Below, one piece after another: positions 36,218 through 47,638 of a DNA stretch of 64,000 nt. Position 1 is the first letter of the stretch. Every line of letters starts with the position of its first letter. Made by a program: the position numbers and the translations under genes. Source of the DNA: Enterobacter quasihormaechei (GTDB lineage: Bacteria > Pseudomonadota > Gammaproteobacteria > Enterobacterales > Enterobacteriaceae); NCBI RefSeq assembly GCF_004331385.1, contig NZ_SJON01000005.1:1-64000 (forward strand), given 5' to 3'. A model generated the notes under the pieces. It saw nothing but the letters and a program-made list of their open reading frames with translations, did no database searches and had not been told where the DNA came from.

Positions 36218-37879
36218 ATGCTGAAAAATCTGCACGTGATTACCGGTATTCTCTTTGCCCTCACCATATTCTGTCTGCTGCAAGTTGTCACGGGAGGGTT
36301 GTTCTACTCTGCCGTTAACAACGATCGTCACAACTTTCAGAACTCCGGGTTGCTCAATGCCCAACAGGAGAGCCTGAGCGACAGCGTTAACACGCTGATT
36401 AAAACGCGCGTCACCGTCACCCGCGTGGCGATCCGCTACCTGAAAAACCAGCGTGACCCGGCCTCTCTCGCGGCGATAAACACGCTGCTGGGTACCGCGA
36501 ACGGTTCGCTGACCAAAGCCGAAAGCTATTATAAGAACTGGCAGGAGATCCCGCAGGTTAACGGTCAGGATCCCGCCCTTACCGAAGAGATGCAGAAGGC
36601 CTGGCAGCACATGCACGAGGTGATGCGCTTGTCCATTGCGTATCTGCGCGCCGATAACTATCAGGCCTATGGAGACCTGGACGCCCAGCAGGCGCAGGAT
36701 AAGATGGAGGCGGTCTATACCCGCTGGCGCGCCGAAAACAACGTTCTGCTGAAAGCCGCCGCCGACGAGAACCAGAGTAGCTTTACCCAGATGCAGTGGA
36801 CGCTGGCGGCGATTTTCCTGACCGTTATCATCGTGCTGGTCGTGATCTGGCAGGGTTTACAGCACCTGCTATTGAGACCACTCAACGCCATCATGAACCA
36901 TATTCGCACCATCGCGAGCGGCGATTTGACGCAAAACGTCGATATTTCCGGGCGCAACGAAATGGGCCAACTGGCCGCCGGCCTGCACGAGATGCAGCAG
37001 TCGCTGGTGAGCACCGTCAGCGCCGTGCGTGGCAGCACGGATTCCATCTACACGGGCGCAGGGGAAATTGCCGCCGGGAGCAATGACCTTTCCGCCCGCA
37101 CCGAGCAGCAGGCCGCCTCGCTGGAAGAGACCGCCGCCAGCATGGAAGAGCTGACGGCCACCGTCAAACAGAACTCGGATAATGCCCGTCAGGCGACGCT
37201 GCTGGCGAAGAATGCGTCTGAAACCGCCGCTCGCGGCGGTCAGGTTGTGGATAACGTGGTGCGTACCATGAATGACATCGCCGACAGTTCTCAGCAAATT
37301 GCGCATATCACCGGCGTTATCGATAGCATTGCCTTCCAGACCAACATTCTGGCGCTCAACGCCGCGGTTGAAGCCGCGCGTGCCGGGGAACAGGGTCGCG
37401 GCTTTGCGGTTGTGGCAGGTGAAGTACGGACGCTGGCCAGCCGCAGCGCGCAGGCGGCGAAAGAGATCAAAGGGCTTATAGAGAGCTCCGTCAGCCGGGT
37501 GAATACCGGCTCTGAGCAGGTGAGCGAGGCGGGTGCGACCATGAAGGAGATCGTCGTGGCCGTGACGCGCGTGACCGATATTATGGGTGAAATCTCGTCG
37601 GCGTCTGACGAGCAGAGCCGCGGTATTGAACAGGTCAGCCTGGCGGTCTCGCAGATGGACAGCGTTACGCAGCAAAACGCCGCGCTGGTACAGGAATCGG
37701 CAACGGCGGCGGCCGCGCTGGAAGATCAGTCAGAACAGCTGCGCCAGGCCGTGGCGGCGTTCAGGCTGAATGCTCAGGCTTCTCCGGCATCCCGTCCTGA
37801 AAACGTGAAAGCGCCCGCACTGCTGCGCCCGTCAACGGCAGGCGCAAATTCCTCCGACGCAAACTGGGAAACCTTCTGA
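36218..37879 (+). CDS. methyl-accepting chemotaxis protein, Tsr/Tar type
   Basis: Membrane chemoreceptor of 553 residues. First membrane helix near residues 7-30, periplasmic four-helix ligand domain to about 190, second membrane helix 190-212, HAMP, then the methylation helices and the signalling tip DSIAFQTNILALNAAVEAAR. The ligand-domain arginines (TRVTVTRVAIRY) match positions R64, R69 and R73 of Tsr, which bind amino-acid carboxylates, so it likely senses an amino acid or related ligand. The C-terminus ends NWETF, the CheR/CheB tethering pentapeptide, so it is a high-abundance-type receptor. Ligand specificity not determined. Convergent with smrA. Confidence 0.93.
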   Translation: MLKNLHVITGILFALTIFCLLQVVTGGLFYSAVNNDRHNFQNSGLLNAQQESLSDSVNTLIKTRVTVTRVAIRYLKNQRDPASLAAINTLLGTANGSLTKAESYYKNWQEIPQVNGQDPALTEEMQKAWQHMHEVMRLSIAYLRADNYQAYGDLDAQQAQDKMEAVYTRWRAENNVLLKAAADENQSSFTQMQWTLAAIFLTVIIVLVVIWQGLQHLLLRPLNAIMNHIRTIASGDLTQNVDISGRNEMGQLAAGLHEMQQSLVSTVSAVRGSTDSIYTGAGEIAAGSNDLSARTEQQAASLEETAASMEELTATVKQNSDNARQATLLAKNASETAARGGQVVDNVVRTMNDIADSSQQIAHITGVIDSIAFQTNILALNAAVEAARAGEQGRGFAVVAGEVRTLASRSAQAAKEIKGLIESSVSRVNTGSEQVSEAGATMKEIVVAVTRVTDIMGEISSASDEQSRGIEQVSLAVSQMDSVTQQNAALVQESATAAAALEDQSEQLRQAVAAFRLNAQASPASRPENVKAPALLRPSTAGANSSDANWETF

Positions 37880-37885
37880 GTGACG

Positions 37886-37908
37886 GGCGGGCGAGCCTGT
37901 CGCCCGCC
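37886..37908. terminator. stem-loop between the chemoreceptor gene and smrA
   Basis: GGCGGGCGA (37886-37894) pairs perfectly with TCGCCCGCC (37900-37908) around a 5-base loop. Neither side has a good T-run, so efficiency is uncertain. Confidence 0.5.
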
Positions 37909-37915
37909 TGGCTGA

Positions 37916-38479
37916 TTAGCGGCTACGCTTGGCGTGGCGCTCCCAGTTATCTCGCTTCGCTTCCTCAGACTTACGCAACGAGACATAGCATGCTCCACTG
38001 CCGCCGTGATACGGCTGCGCTTCGCAAAAGGCTTGTACTTCGTCAAACTCGGTCAGCCAGCGCGCAAGATAGCTGCGCACCACGTTAGGGTGCGATTGCT
38101 GCTCACGCCCTTTACCGTGCACGATGATCAGGTTGCGCAGCCCGTCACGTCCGGCCTGGCGAATAAAGGAATATACCTGCTGGCGGCATTGCTCCGCGGG
38201 CTGGCGTAACAGCGTTAAGCTGGCCTGACGGGAATATTTGCCGGAACGCAGCTTATCAAATACTCCCTGCTGTACCCCTTCCCGCTGGAACATCAGCGGC
38301 TCTTCGAGGGGTAGCAGTTCAAGAAACCCCAGCGTCAGAAAGTTATCCAGCTGCTCGGTATCCATTTCCTGACGCGCCCGCGTGTTGCGGCTCTGCTGCC
38401 AGTGAATATCCGTGCAGCGTTTGAGCGGCTGGACATCCTCCATGGCGTCAAGGAAAAGTGATTTGTCGTCAGGGTTCAT
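37916..38479 (-). CDS. smrA: DNA endonuclease SmrA
   Basis: Smr-domain endonuclease, 187 residues, near-identical in pattern to E. coli SmrA (YdaL): MNPDDKSLFLDAMEDVQPLK at the N-terminus and the Smr core with the HGKG motif (NLIIVHGKGREQQS) followed by WLTEFDEVQAFCEAQPYHGG. SmrA nicks DNA; the physiological role is not settled. Located next to the sRNA gene mcaS and the abg relics, the E. coli neighbourhood. The start follows AGGAATTCC-like purines. Confidence 0.95.
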   Translation of the reverse strand: MNPDDKSLFLDAMEDVQPLKRCTDIHWQQSRNTRARQEMDTEQLDNFLTLGFLELLPLEEPLMFQREGVQQGVFDKLRSGKYSRQASLTLLRQPAEQCRQQVYSFIRQAGRDGLRNLIIVHGKGREQQSHPNVVRSYLARWLTEFDEVQAFCEAQPYHGGSGACYVSLRKSEEAKRDNWERHAKRSR

Positions 38480-38660
38480 GGAATTCCTCCGGCTACATCT
38501 GAGTAAGTACTATACCTGCGCCCGTTGCGGGCCTCAATCACTCCGGCAATGGTTCAAATAATGATCTAAGAAGCGGAGTAATGACAGAGGCTATTAAAGT
38601 TAATCCAACCTTAACTTAAACTTCAGCCTTCATTAATTTAAACGTTTACGTTAAAAAATC

Positions 38661-38674
38661 GTGAAATAAATCAC
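38661..38674 (+). promoter_or_regulatory. CRP site upstream of mcaS
   Basis: GTGAAATAAATCAC fits the CRP core TGTGA-N6-TCACA with intact GTGA and TCAC half-sites. It centres about 51 bases before the proposed mcaS start. mcaS is CRP-activated in E. coli. Confidence 0.65.
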
Positions 38675-38718
38675 TTAACGTTCTTTTCTTTTAACAAAAA
38701 GCTGTTATAAATTATTAA

Positions 38719-38814
38719 ACCTGCCCAATGGATAATGCATGTAGGGTCCGCGAAAGGATGCACGACTGTGTGTACTGTGGAGTCTGTTTGATGTCGGGCA
38801 GACTCTATTTTTTT
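38719..38814 (+). ncRNA. mcaS: small regulatory RNA McaS
   Basis: About 96 nt, matching the E. coli size (95). The conserved stretch GGATGCACGACTGTGTGTAC (38756-38775) and the terminator stem (GAGTCTG 38790s with CAGACTC 38799-38805, then ATTTTTTT) are as in E. coli McaS. A TATAAA -10 element lies at 38706-38711, placing the 5' end near 38719. McaS is an Hfq-bound sRNA that represses csgD and activates flhD and pgaA by base pairing and by titrating CsrA. Its location next to smrA and an abgR relic is the E. coli one. The exact 5' end is inferred. Confidence 0.9.
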
Positions 38815-38836
38815 AATATTGTTATCTTTATTAATT

Positions 38837-39067
38837 TCATTTTCTGGCTTCCTTTCTGAACTGCGTTATTAAATAACTTTCCCGGTGCGTAGGCATTGTC
38901 CCTTTATATTCCAGCAGCTCATTAATTGTGGTCGCCCCTGTTGCCGGATGACCCGCCCGGCAAAATACATCGAAAGGTTTTTCGAACGTAAATTCATGAT
39001 CGTACGGCCCCTGATAATAAATTTTGATGGTGAAATCCAGTTCACCCTGTGGTCATTCATTCATCAC
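38837..39067 (-). pseudogene. abgR: relic of abgR (LysR regulator), internally deleted
   Basis: On the minus strand the frame ending TGA at 38837-38839 encodes a LysR effector-domain fragment: GELDFTIKIYYQGPYDHEFT, then FEKPFDVFCRAGHPATGATT, then a C-terminal SYLITQFRKEARK. The first parts match E. coli AbgR as I recall it (GELDFTINTYYQGPYDHEFT); the tail matches its last residues, so about 100 residues between are deleted. A TGA at 39053-39055 breaks the frame at the 5' side, and the DNA-binding half is gone. Position next to mcaS and smrA fits abgR. The longer frames on both strands here are shadows of this relic. Confidence 0.8.
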
Positions 39068-39237
39068 TGTTTTTAGGCTTCCTGCAACGCTACAGACCGG
39101 AGGCTACTATGGATACCTACTATTCGCTGGTCCTGCCCTATCCGCTTATCTTTTTAGGGGTATGGCTGGTGATGCTTTTGGCGTGGTATCTTGTCGGCCT
39201 GCCGATTGGACCGGGGGTTTACCCGAGGCTGAATTAA
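39067..39237 (+). pseudogene. abgT: relic of abgT (p-aminobenzoyl-glutamate transporter), C-terminal end only
   Basis: The plus-strand frame ending TAA at 39235-39237 encodes FLGFLQRYRPEATMDTYYS followed by LVLPYPLIFLGVWLVMLLAW and YLVGLPIGPGVYPRLN. These are the last ~57 residues of AbgT as I recall the E. coli protein (508 residues). The rest of abgT, all of abgB and abgA, and the 5' half of abgR are missing. A 42-codon ORF from the ATG at 39109 has a decent ribosome-binding site (GGAGGC) and could be translated as a small membrane protein, but origin as a relic is clear. It ends nine bases before ogt. Confidence 0.82.
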
Positions 39238-39246
39238 GGAGTATTG

Positions 39247-39762
39247 ATGCTGAGATTACTCGAAGACAAGATTGCGACGCCGCTGGGGCCGCTATGGGTT
39301 ATCGCGGATGAAGCGTTCAATCTGCGCGCGGTGGAGTGGGAAGAGCACAGCGACCGGATGGTTGAGCTGCTCAATATCCATTATCGCGCCGAGGGTTACC
39401 AGCGCATCACCGCCCGCAATCCTGGCGGGCTGAGCGAGAAACTGACGGCCTACTTCGAAGGCGATCTCAGCATTATTGATACCCTGCCAACCGCCACGGC
39501 GGGCACCCCTTTCCAGCGCGAGGTGTGGCAGGCGCTGCGTAATATTCCCTGCGGGCAGGTGATGCACTACGGTCAGCTGGCAGAGCAGCTTGGCCGTGCC
39601 GGTGCGGCGCGCGCCGTCGGTGCGGCAAATGGCTCTAACCCCGTCAGCATTGTGGTGCCTTGCCATCGCGTGATTGGACGTAACGGCACCCTGACCGGCT
39701 ATGCCGGAGGCGTTCAGCGCAAAGAGTGGCTGCTGCGTCACGAAGGGTATTTTCTGCTGTAA
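39247..39762 (+). CDS. ogt: methylated-DNA--protein-cysteine methyltransferase Ogt
   Basis: O6-alkylguanine-DNA alkyltransferase of 171 residues. It transfers the alkyl group from O6-alkylguanine or O4-alkylthymine to its own cysteine, a suicide reaction. The acceptor is in the motif [12 protein letters not shown], and the helix-turn-helix region ([20 protein letters not shown]) and the asparagine hinge (AANGSNP) are complete. The ATG at 39247 gives the E. coli N-terminus ([19 protein letters not shown]); the TTG three bases upstream is rejected. Precedes fnr as in E. coli; the abgT relic ends directly upstream. Confidence 0.96.
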   Translation: MLRLLEDKIATPLGPLWVIADEAFNLRAVEWEEHSDRMVELLNIHYRAEGYQRITARNPGGLSEKLTAYFEGDLSIIDTLPTATAGTPFQREVWQALRNIPCGQVMHYGQLAEQLGRAGAARAVGAANGSNPVSIVVPCHRVIGRNGTLTGYAGGVQRKEWLLRHEGYFLL

Positions 39763-39912
39763 TTCCCAGGCTATTTGTGCCTATTTTTCTTCCCCTTAGG
39801 CTCATAATCCTTAATCAATCTGTGGAATTTCAAGGAGATGGCAATACGCTGCCATCTCTTGCCTTTATTGAAGGATTGCCAGGCTTACGTCCTTACCAAA
39901 AAGATGTTAAAA

Positions 39913-39926
39913 TTGACCAATATCAA
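39913..39926 (+). promoter_or_regulatory. FNR box in the fnr promoter
   Basis: TTGACCAATATCAA matches the FNR consensus TTGAT-N4-ATCAA with one change and has the layout of the known autoregulatory site in E. coli fnr. It lies 20 bases before the fnr start codon. Confidence 0.85.
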
Positions 39927-39945
39927 TTAAGGCTTGAGCAAACCT

Positions 39946-40698
39946 ATGATCCCGGAAAAGCGAATTATACGACGCATTCAGTCTGGCGGTTGTGCTATCC
40001 ATTGCCAGGATTGCAGCATCAGCCAGCTCTGTATCCCGTTTACCCTGAATGAGCATGAACTCGATCAGCTTGACAACATTATCGAGCGCAAAAAGCCAAT
40101 TCAGAAAGGGCAGACGCTGTTTAAGGCGGGAGACGAACTGAAATCGCTCTATGCTATCCGTTCTGGCACCATCAAAAGCTACACTATTACCGAACAGGGC
40201 GACGAGCAGATCACCGGCTTCCATCTGGCAGGCGATTTAGTCGGCTTTGACGCCATCGGGAGTGGCCATCACCCGAGCTTTGCTCAGGCGCTGGAAACCT
40301 CTATGGTCTGCGAAATCCCGTTTGAAACGCTGGACGATCTGTCCGGTAAGATGCCGAACCTGCGCCAGCAGATGATGCGTCTGATGAGCGGTGAGATCAA
40401 AGGCGACCAGGATATGATCCTGCTGCTTTCCAAAAAGAATGCGGAAGAGCGTCTGGCCGCGTTTATCTACAACCTCTCCCGCCGTTTCGCGGAACGCGGA
40501 TTCTCTCCGCGCGAGTTCCGTCTGACCATGACGCGTGGCGATATTGGTAACTATCTGGGCCTGACCGTGGAAACCATCAGTCGTCTGCTGGGTCGTTTCC
40601 AGAAAAGCGGAATGCTGGCGGTTAAAGGTAAGTACATCACCATCGAAAACGGTGAAGCGCTGGCGATTCTGGCCGGTCACTCCCGCAACGTGGCATAA
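39946..40698 (+). CDS. fnr: oxygen-sensing regulator FNR
   Basis: CRP/FNR-family global regulator of anaerobic metabolism, 250 residues, nearly identical to E. coli FNR. The N-terminal iron-sulfur ligands are in [16 protein letters not shown] (three of the four cysteines; the fourth is further in at EEMVCEIP-type position, here SMVCEIPFE). A cyclic-nucleotide-like sensor domain and a C-terminal helix-turn-helix ([20 protein letters not shown]) follow. With oxygen absent, the [4Fe-4S] dimer binds TTGAT-N4-ATCAA sites. The start at 39946 is the E. coli one, downstream of its own FNR box. Confidence 0.98.
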   Translation: MIPEKRIIRRIQSGGCAIHCQDCSISQLCIPFTLNEHELDQLDNIIERKKPIQKGQTLFKAGDELKSLYAIRSGTIKSYTITEQGDEQITGFHLAGDLVGFDAIGSGHHPSFAQALETSMVCEIPFETLDDLSGKMPNLRQQMMRLMSGEIKGDQDMILLLSKKNAEERLAAFIYNLSRRFAERGFSPREFRLTMTRGDIGNYLGLTVETISRLLGRFQKSGMLAVKGKYITIENGEALAILAGHSRNVA

Positions 40699-40836
40699 CC
40701 CGCCCGGATAACGAATGCCAGGTCGATAAATTTTCATGATTTATTGATCTGGCAAAAACTTCCCCCCTGTTTCATTCAAGATATATAGGTTACTCTTTTA
40801 CTTACAGACTGTGGTGACAGTTGTAAGGAGACCTGT

Positions 40837-41787
40837 ATGGCAAAGTATCAAAACATGCTGGTGGCTATCGATCCTAATCAGGACGATCAGCCAGCATTAC
40901 GACGTGCTGTGTATTTACATCAACGGATTGGTGGCAAAATTAAAGCCTTTTTGCCGATTTATGACTTCTCATACGAGATGACCACCCTTCTGTCGCCTGA
41001 CGAGCGTACCGCTATGCGTCAGGGAGTGATCAGCCAACGTACCGCGTGGATCCGCGAGCAGGCGAAATATTACCTGGAAGCGGGCGTACCTATCGATATT
41101 AAAGTGGTCTGGCACAACCGCCCTTTCGAAGCCATTATTCAGGAAGTGGTGGCCGGTGGGCATGACCTGCTGCTGAAAATGGCGCACCAGCACGACAAAC
41201 TGGAATCTGTGATTTTCACGCCGACCGACTGGCACCTGCTGCGTAAATGCCCTTGCCCGGTATGGATGGTGAAAGATCAGCCGTGGCCTGAGGGCGGGAA
41301 AGCGGTCGTGGCGGTCAATCTGGCCAGCGAAGAGGATTATCACAATTCGCTGAACGAGAAGCTGGTGAAGGAGACCCTTCAGCTTGCCGACCAGGTTAAC
41401 CACACCGAAGTCCATCTGGTGGGAGCGTATCCGGTTACGCCAATCAATATCGCCATCGAGCTGCCTGAATTTGACCCGAGCGTGTATAACGACGCGATTC
41501 GCGGCCAGCATCTGCTGGCAATGAAAGCATTGCGCCAGAAATTCAGCATCGATGAGAACATGACGCACGTAGAAAAAGGATTACCGGAGGAGGTTATTCC
41601 GGACCTGGCAGAGCATTTGCAGGCCGGTATTGTGGTGCTGGGCACCATTGGCCGCACCGGGATTTCTGCCGCGTTTCTGGGGAACACCGCCGAGCAGGTG
41701 ATTGACCATCTGCGCTGCGACCTGCTGGTTATCAAGCCGGATCAGTATCAGACGCCGGTTGAACTGGACGATGAAGAAGACGATTGA
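40837..41787 (+). CDS. uspE: universal stress protein UspE
   Basis: 316 residues with two tandem Usp domains (about 1-150 and 155-305), each a Rossmann-like alpha/beta fold. The second domain carries the ATP-binding glycine motif [18 protein letters not shown]. UspE (YdaA) promotes stress resistance and cell aggregation in E. coli. It begins [20 protein letters not shown], as E. coli UspE. The strong AAGGAG site upstream and the location after fnr are as in E. coli. An efficient terminator follows. Confidence 0.96.
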   Translation: MAKYQNMLVAIDPNQDDQPALRRAVYLHQRIGGKIKAFLPIYDFSYEMTTLLSPDERTAMRQGVISQRTAWIREQAKYYLEAGVPIDIKVVWHNRPFEAIIQEVVAGGHDLLLKMAHQHDKLESVIFTPTDWHLLRKCPCPVWMVKDQPWPEGGKAVVAVNLASEEDYHNSLNEKLVKETLQLADQVNHTEVHLVGAYPVTPINIAIELPEFDPSVYNDAIRGQHLLAMKALRQKFSIDENMTHVEKGLPEEVIPDLAEHLQAGIVVLGTIGRTGISAAFLGNTAEQVIDHLRCDLLVIKPDQYQTPVELDDEEDD

Positions 41788-41798
41788 CCCAAAATGAA

Positions 41799-41827
41799 AG
41801 CCCGCCGGTAACGGCGGGCTTTTTTTA
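41799..41827 (+). terminator. Rho-independent terminator of uspE
   Basis: AGCCCGCCG (41799-41807) pairs with CGGCGGGCT (41812-41820) around a GTAA loop, followed by a run of T residues. It lies directly before the end of the convergent channel gene, so it may act on both. Confidence 0.9.
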
Positions 41828-42937
41828 TTACGCTTCGCTCAACCGCTGGGCGGGTGCCTCGTCGCCGGCGTCCATCCAGGGCGCGTGAAGAACCATGCTC
41901 GGCAGCGCCAGCTTGATCTCCTGCTGATTCAGCCCTTCCAGAATACGGATGTTGATTTCCTGCTGAATATCCATGTACTTATTGTAATCCGCCGTATTAA
42001 CGATATGGACCACCTCGAAAGTCAGACGATCGCGATCGAAGCCCAGGAAATGGGCGCGGTCAAACTTCGTTTCCCCGACGTCGGTAATGATCTGTTTAAC
42101 CATCTCACCCACAGAACGCAGTTTATCCGGCGCCGTGTCGCTGGCGACGCCGAAGGTAAAGACGATTCGGCGCGTTTGCATCCGCTTATAGTTATGCAGC
42201 GTCTGTTGCAGCAGGATGGCGTTCCCGCAGACAATCTGCTCCCCGCTCAGGCTGCGTATACGGGTGGTTTTCAGACCAATGTGCTCGACCGTGCCGGCGA
42301 CATCGTTAAACACCACAAAATCGCCAATTTCGAACGGCTTATCAAAACCGATGGAGAGCGAGGCGAACACGTCGCTCAGGATCGTTTGCACCGCGAGGGC
42401 GATTGCAATACCCCCTACCCCAAGGCTGGCAACCAGAGCAGTGATGTTGACGCCCGCGTTAGCAAGAATAGACAGCAGCATCACTGACCAGACAATGGCA
42501 CGGAGGATGAGCCCCGTGATCACCAGCGTAACCGGGTTTTTATGGCTTCCCGGTGCCAGCATGACGTGACGAAGCCACGACACAACCCCCTGATCCATCC
42601 ACAGCGCCACCTGAATGGCGAAGACCAGGAACCAGGCGTGGCTCACGGTGCCAAAGAGATGATCCGGTAAGTCAACGAAGCGCAGGCTGAACAACAGCGC
42701 CACGACAAACAGCAGGACGCGGCTGGTGCGGTTAAGCATATCCGTCAGGATAAAGCGCATCCGGTTGGTGGTGGGATGCTTGTCGCCCCAGGTGGTGATG
42801 CCTTTCTTCACGAAGGCGATCAGGCGCGTCAGCAGCCAGTATACCAGCAGCGTCACAATGACCACCGTGGCGACGCCAATCCAGAATGATGGCGTCATCA
42901 TCAGCGCGATGATGTCGAAGCGGGACAGAAATTGCAT
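41828..42937 (-). CDS. MscS-family mechanosensitive channel
   Basis: Inner-membrane protein of 369 residues. After four N-terminal membrane helices the MscS core is visible: pore-lining helix LVASLGVGGIAIALAVQTILSD, then the beta domain with FEIGDFVVFNDVAGTVEHIGL, where the FxIGD and G-x-VE motifs are family hallmarks. It is not E. coli YnaI, whose recalled sequence differs, although that gene also lies near uspE. It likely releases solutes under hypo-osmotic shock. Convergent with uspE across a shared terminator. Confidence 0.9.
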   Translation of the reverse strand: MQFLSRFDIIALMMTPSFWIGVATVVIVTLLVYWLLTRLIAFVKKGITTWGDKHPTTNRMRFILTDMLNRTSRVLLFVVALLFSLRFVDLPDHLFGTVSHAWFLVFAIQVALWMDQGVVSWLRHVMLAPGSHKNPVTLVITGLILRAIVWSVMLLSILANAGVNITALVASLGVGGIAIALAVQTILSDVFASLSIGFDKPFEIGDFVVFNDVAGTVEHIGLKTTRIRSLSGEQIVCGNAILLQQTLHNYKRMQTRRIVFTFGVASDTAPDKLRSVGEMVKQIITDVGETKFDRAHFLGFDRDRLTFEVVHIVNTADYNKYMDIQQEINIRILEGLNQQEIKLALPSMVLHAPWMDAGDEAPAQRLSEA

Positions 42938-43006
42938 TACACCTCCTCGTATTACACAAAGGGTAAAGTATAGACAGAGGAGAATGGCTGACCGCAGAAA
43001 TAAGAA

Positions 43007-43026
43007 AACCGCCCCAGGGGGCGGTT
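43007..43026 (-). terminator. terminator of pntAB
   Basis: AACCGCCCC (43007-43015) pairs with GGGGCGGTT (43018-43026) with a two-base loop; read on the minus strand it is followed by TTCTTATTTCT. It lies 19 bases after the pntB stop codon. Confidence 0.7.
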
Positions 43027-43044
43027 TGGCAGGATGAAGCGAAA

Positions 43045-44436
<1,392 letters not shown>

Positions 44437-44443
44437 CTACCCC

Positions 44444-46508
<2,065 letters not shown>

Positions 46509-47453
46509 ATGAAGCTTAAGAACACACTCCTGGCGTCCGCACTTCTTTCCGCGACCGCCCTGTCTGCGAATGCCGCGACAGAGTTAACGCCGGAGCAAGC
46601 GGCAGCGTTAAAACCTTTTGACCATACGGTCATTGTGGGTCGCTATAACTCCATTGGCGATGCCGTCGCCGCTGCATCAAAAGCCGCCGATAAAAACGGC
46701 GCTGCCTCGTTTTACGTTGTTGACCAGTCCGATCAGGGCAACAGCGGCAACCAGCGCGTGACCGTTGCGCTGTACAAAGAGAATGCCCCGAAAGCGGATG
46801 AACAGAAAAACCGCGTGATTAACGGCATTGTTGAACTGCCGAAAGATCAGGCCGTTCAGCTGGAACCGTATGATACCGTTACCGTTCAGGGCTTCTACCG
46901 CAGCCAGCCTGAAGTTAACGATGCCATCACCAAAGCCGCGCGAGAAAAAGGCGCTTACGCGTTCTACATCGTGCGTCAGGTAGATGCCAACCAGGGTGGA
47001 AACCAGCGCATCACCGCCTTCATCTATAAGCAAGATGCGAAAAAACGCGTGGTGCAAAGCCCGGATGCGATTCCAGCGGATTCAGACGCCGGTCGCGCCG
47101 CGTTAGCGAAAGGCGGTGAAGAAGCGAAGAAAGTGGAAATCCCGGGCGTAGCAACGTCTGCTGCACCAAGCGCTGAAGTGGGCCGTTTCTTTGAAACCCA
47201 ATCCACGAAAGGCGGTCGTTATACCGTTACGTTGCCAGACGGCACGAAAATTGAAGAGCTGAACAAAGCCACCGCCGCGCAGATGGTGCCGTTCGACAGC
47301 ATCAAGTTTACGGGCAACTACGGCAACATGACGGAAATCTCCTATCAGGTGGCGAAGCGTGCCGCGAAGAAAGGTGCGAAGTACTACCACATCACCCGCC
47401 AGTGGCAGGAACGCGGTAACAACCTGACCATCAGCGCCGATCTGTACAAGTAA
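46509..47453 (+). CDS. ydgH: YdgH/BhsA/McbA-domain periplasmic protein YdgH
   Basis: 314 residues (the E. coli YdgH length) with a signal peptide ending at ALSANA. It contains three tandem YdgH/BhsA/McbA (DUF1471) domains of roughly 90 residues, each with a conserved pattern such as GRYNSIGDAVAAAS, GFYRSQPEVNDAITKAA and TGNYGNMTEISYQVAKRAA. Single-domain relatives (BhsA, McbA, YhcN) affect stress response and biofilm; YdgH itself affects outer-membrane or stress properties. The ATG at 46509 is chosen because AAGGA is well placed, and upstream start codons have none. A terminator follows. Confidence 0.94.
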   Translation: MKLKNTLLASALLSATALSANAATELTPEQAAALKPFDHTVIVGRYNSIGDAVAAASKAADKNGAASFYVVDQSDQGNSGNQRVTVALYKENAPKADEQKNRVINGIVELPKDQAVQLEPYDTVTVQGFYRSQPEVNDAITKAAREKGAYAFYIVRQVDANQGGNQRITAFIYKQDAKKRVVQSPDAIPADSDAGRAALAKGGEEAKKVEIPGVATSAAPSAEVGRFFETQSTKGGRYTVTLPDGTKIEELNKATAAQMVPFDSIKFTGNYGNMTEISYQVAKRAAKKGAKYYHITRQWQERGNNLTISADLYK

Positions 47454-47470
47454 CAAAACGGTTTCATAAA

Positions 47471-47493
47471 GGCGGCACACTGCCGCCTTTTTT
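47471..47493 (+). terminator. Rho-independent terminator of ydgH
   Basis: GGCGGCA (47471-47477) pairs with TGCCGCC (47481-47487), followed by six T residues. Confidence 0.88.
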
Positions 47494-47638
47494 GTTACTT
47501 TTTTTCTGATTTCTGCCCCACGTCATTGCATGCATCCGTCACACTCCGTAAAATCCCGCGCCTTAGTGTGATCCACCATTTTTATGCGCCTTAGCGAAAT
47601 AATTATTCTGGGTTTGGACCTTTCATAACAGGAAGCCA

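Noticed and set aside
38869-39060. 63-codon ORF on the minus strand near mcaS
   Set aside because: It is out of frame with the abgR relic, whose homology lies in the neighbouring frame; the open frame is coincidental.
41828-42937. possible ynaI gene
   Set aside because: Location near uspE suggested YnaI, but the sequence differs from the E. coli YnaI I recall, so only MscS family is claimed.
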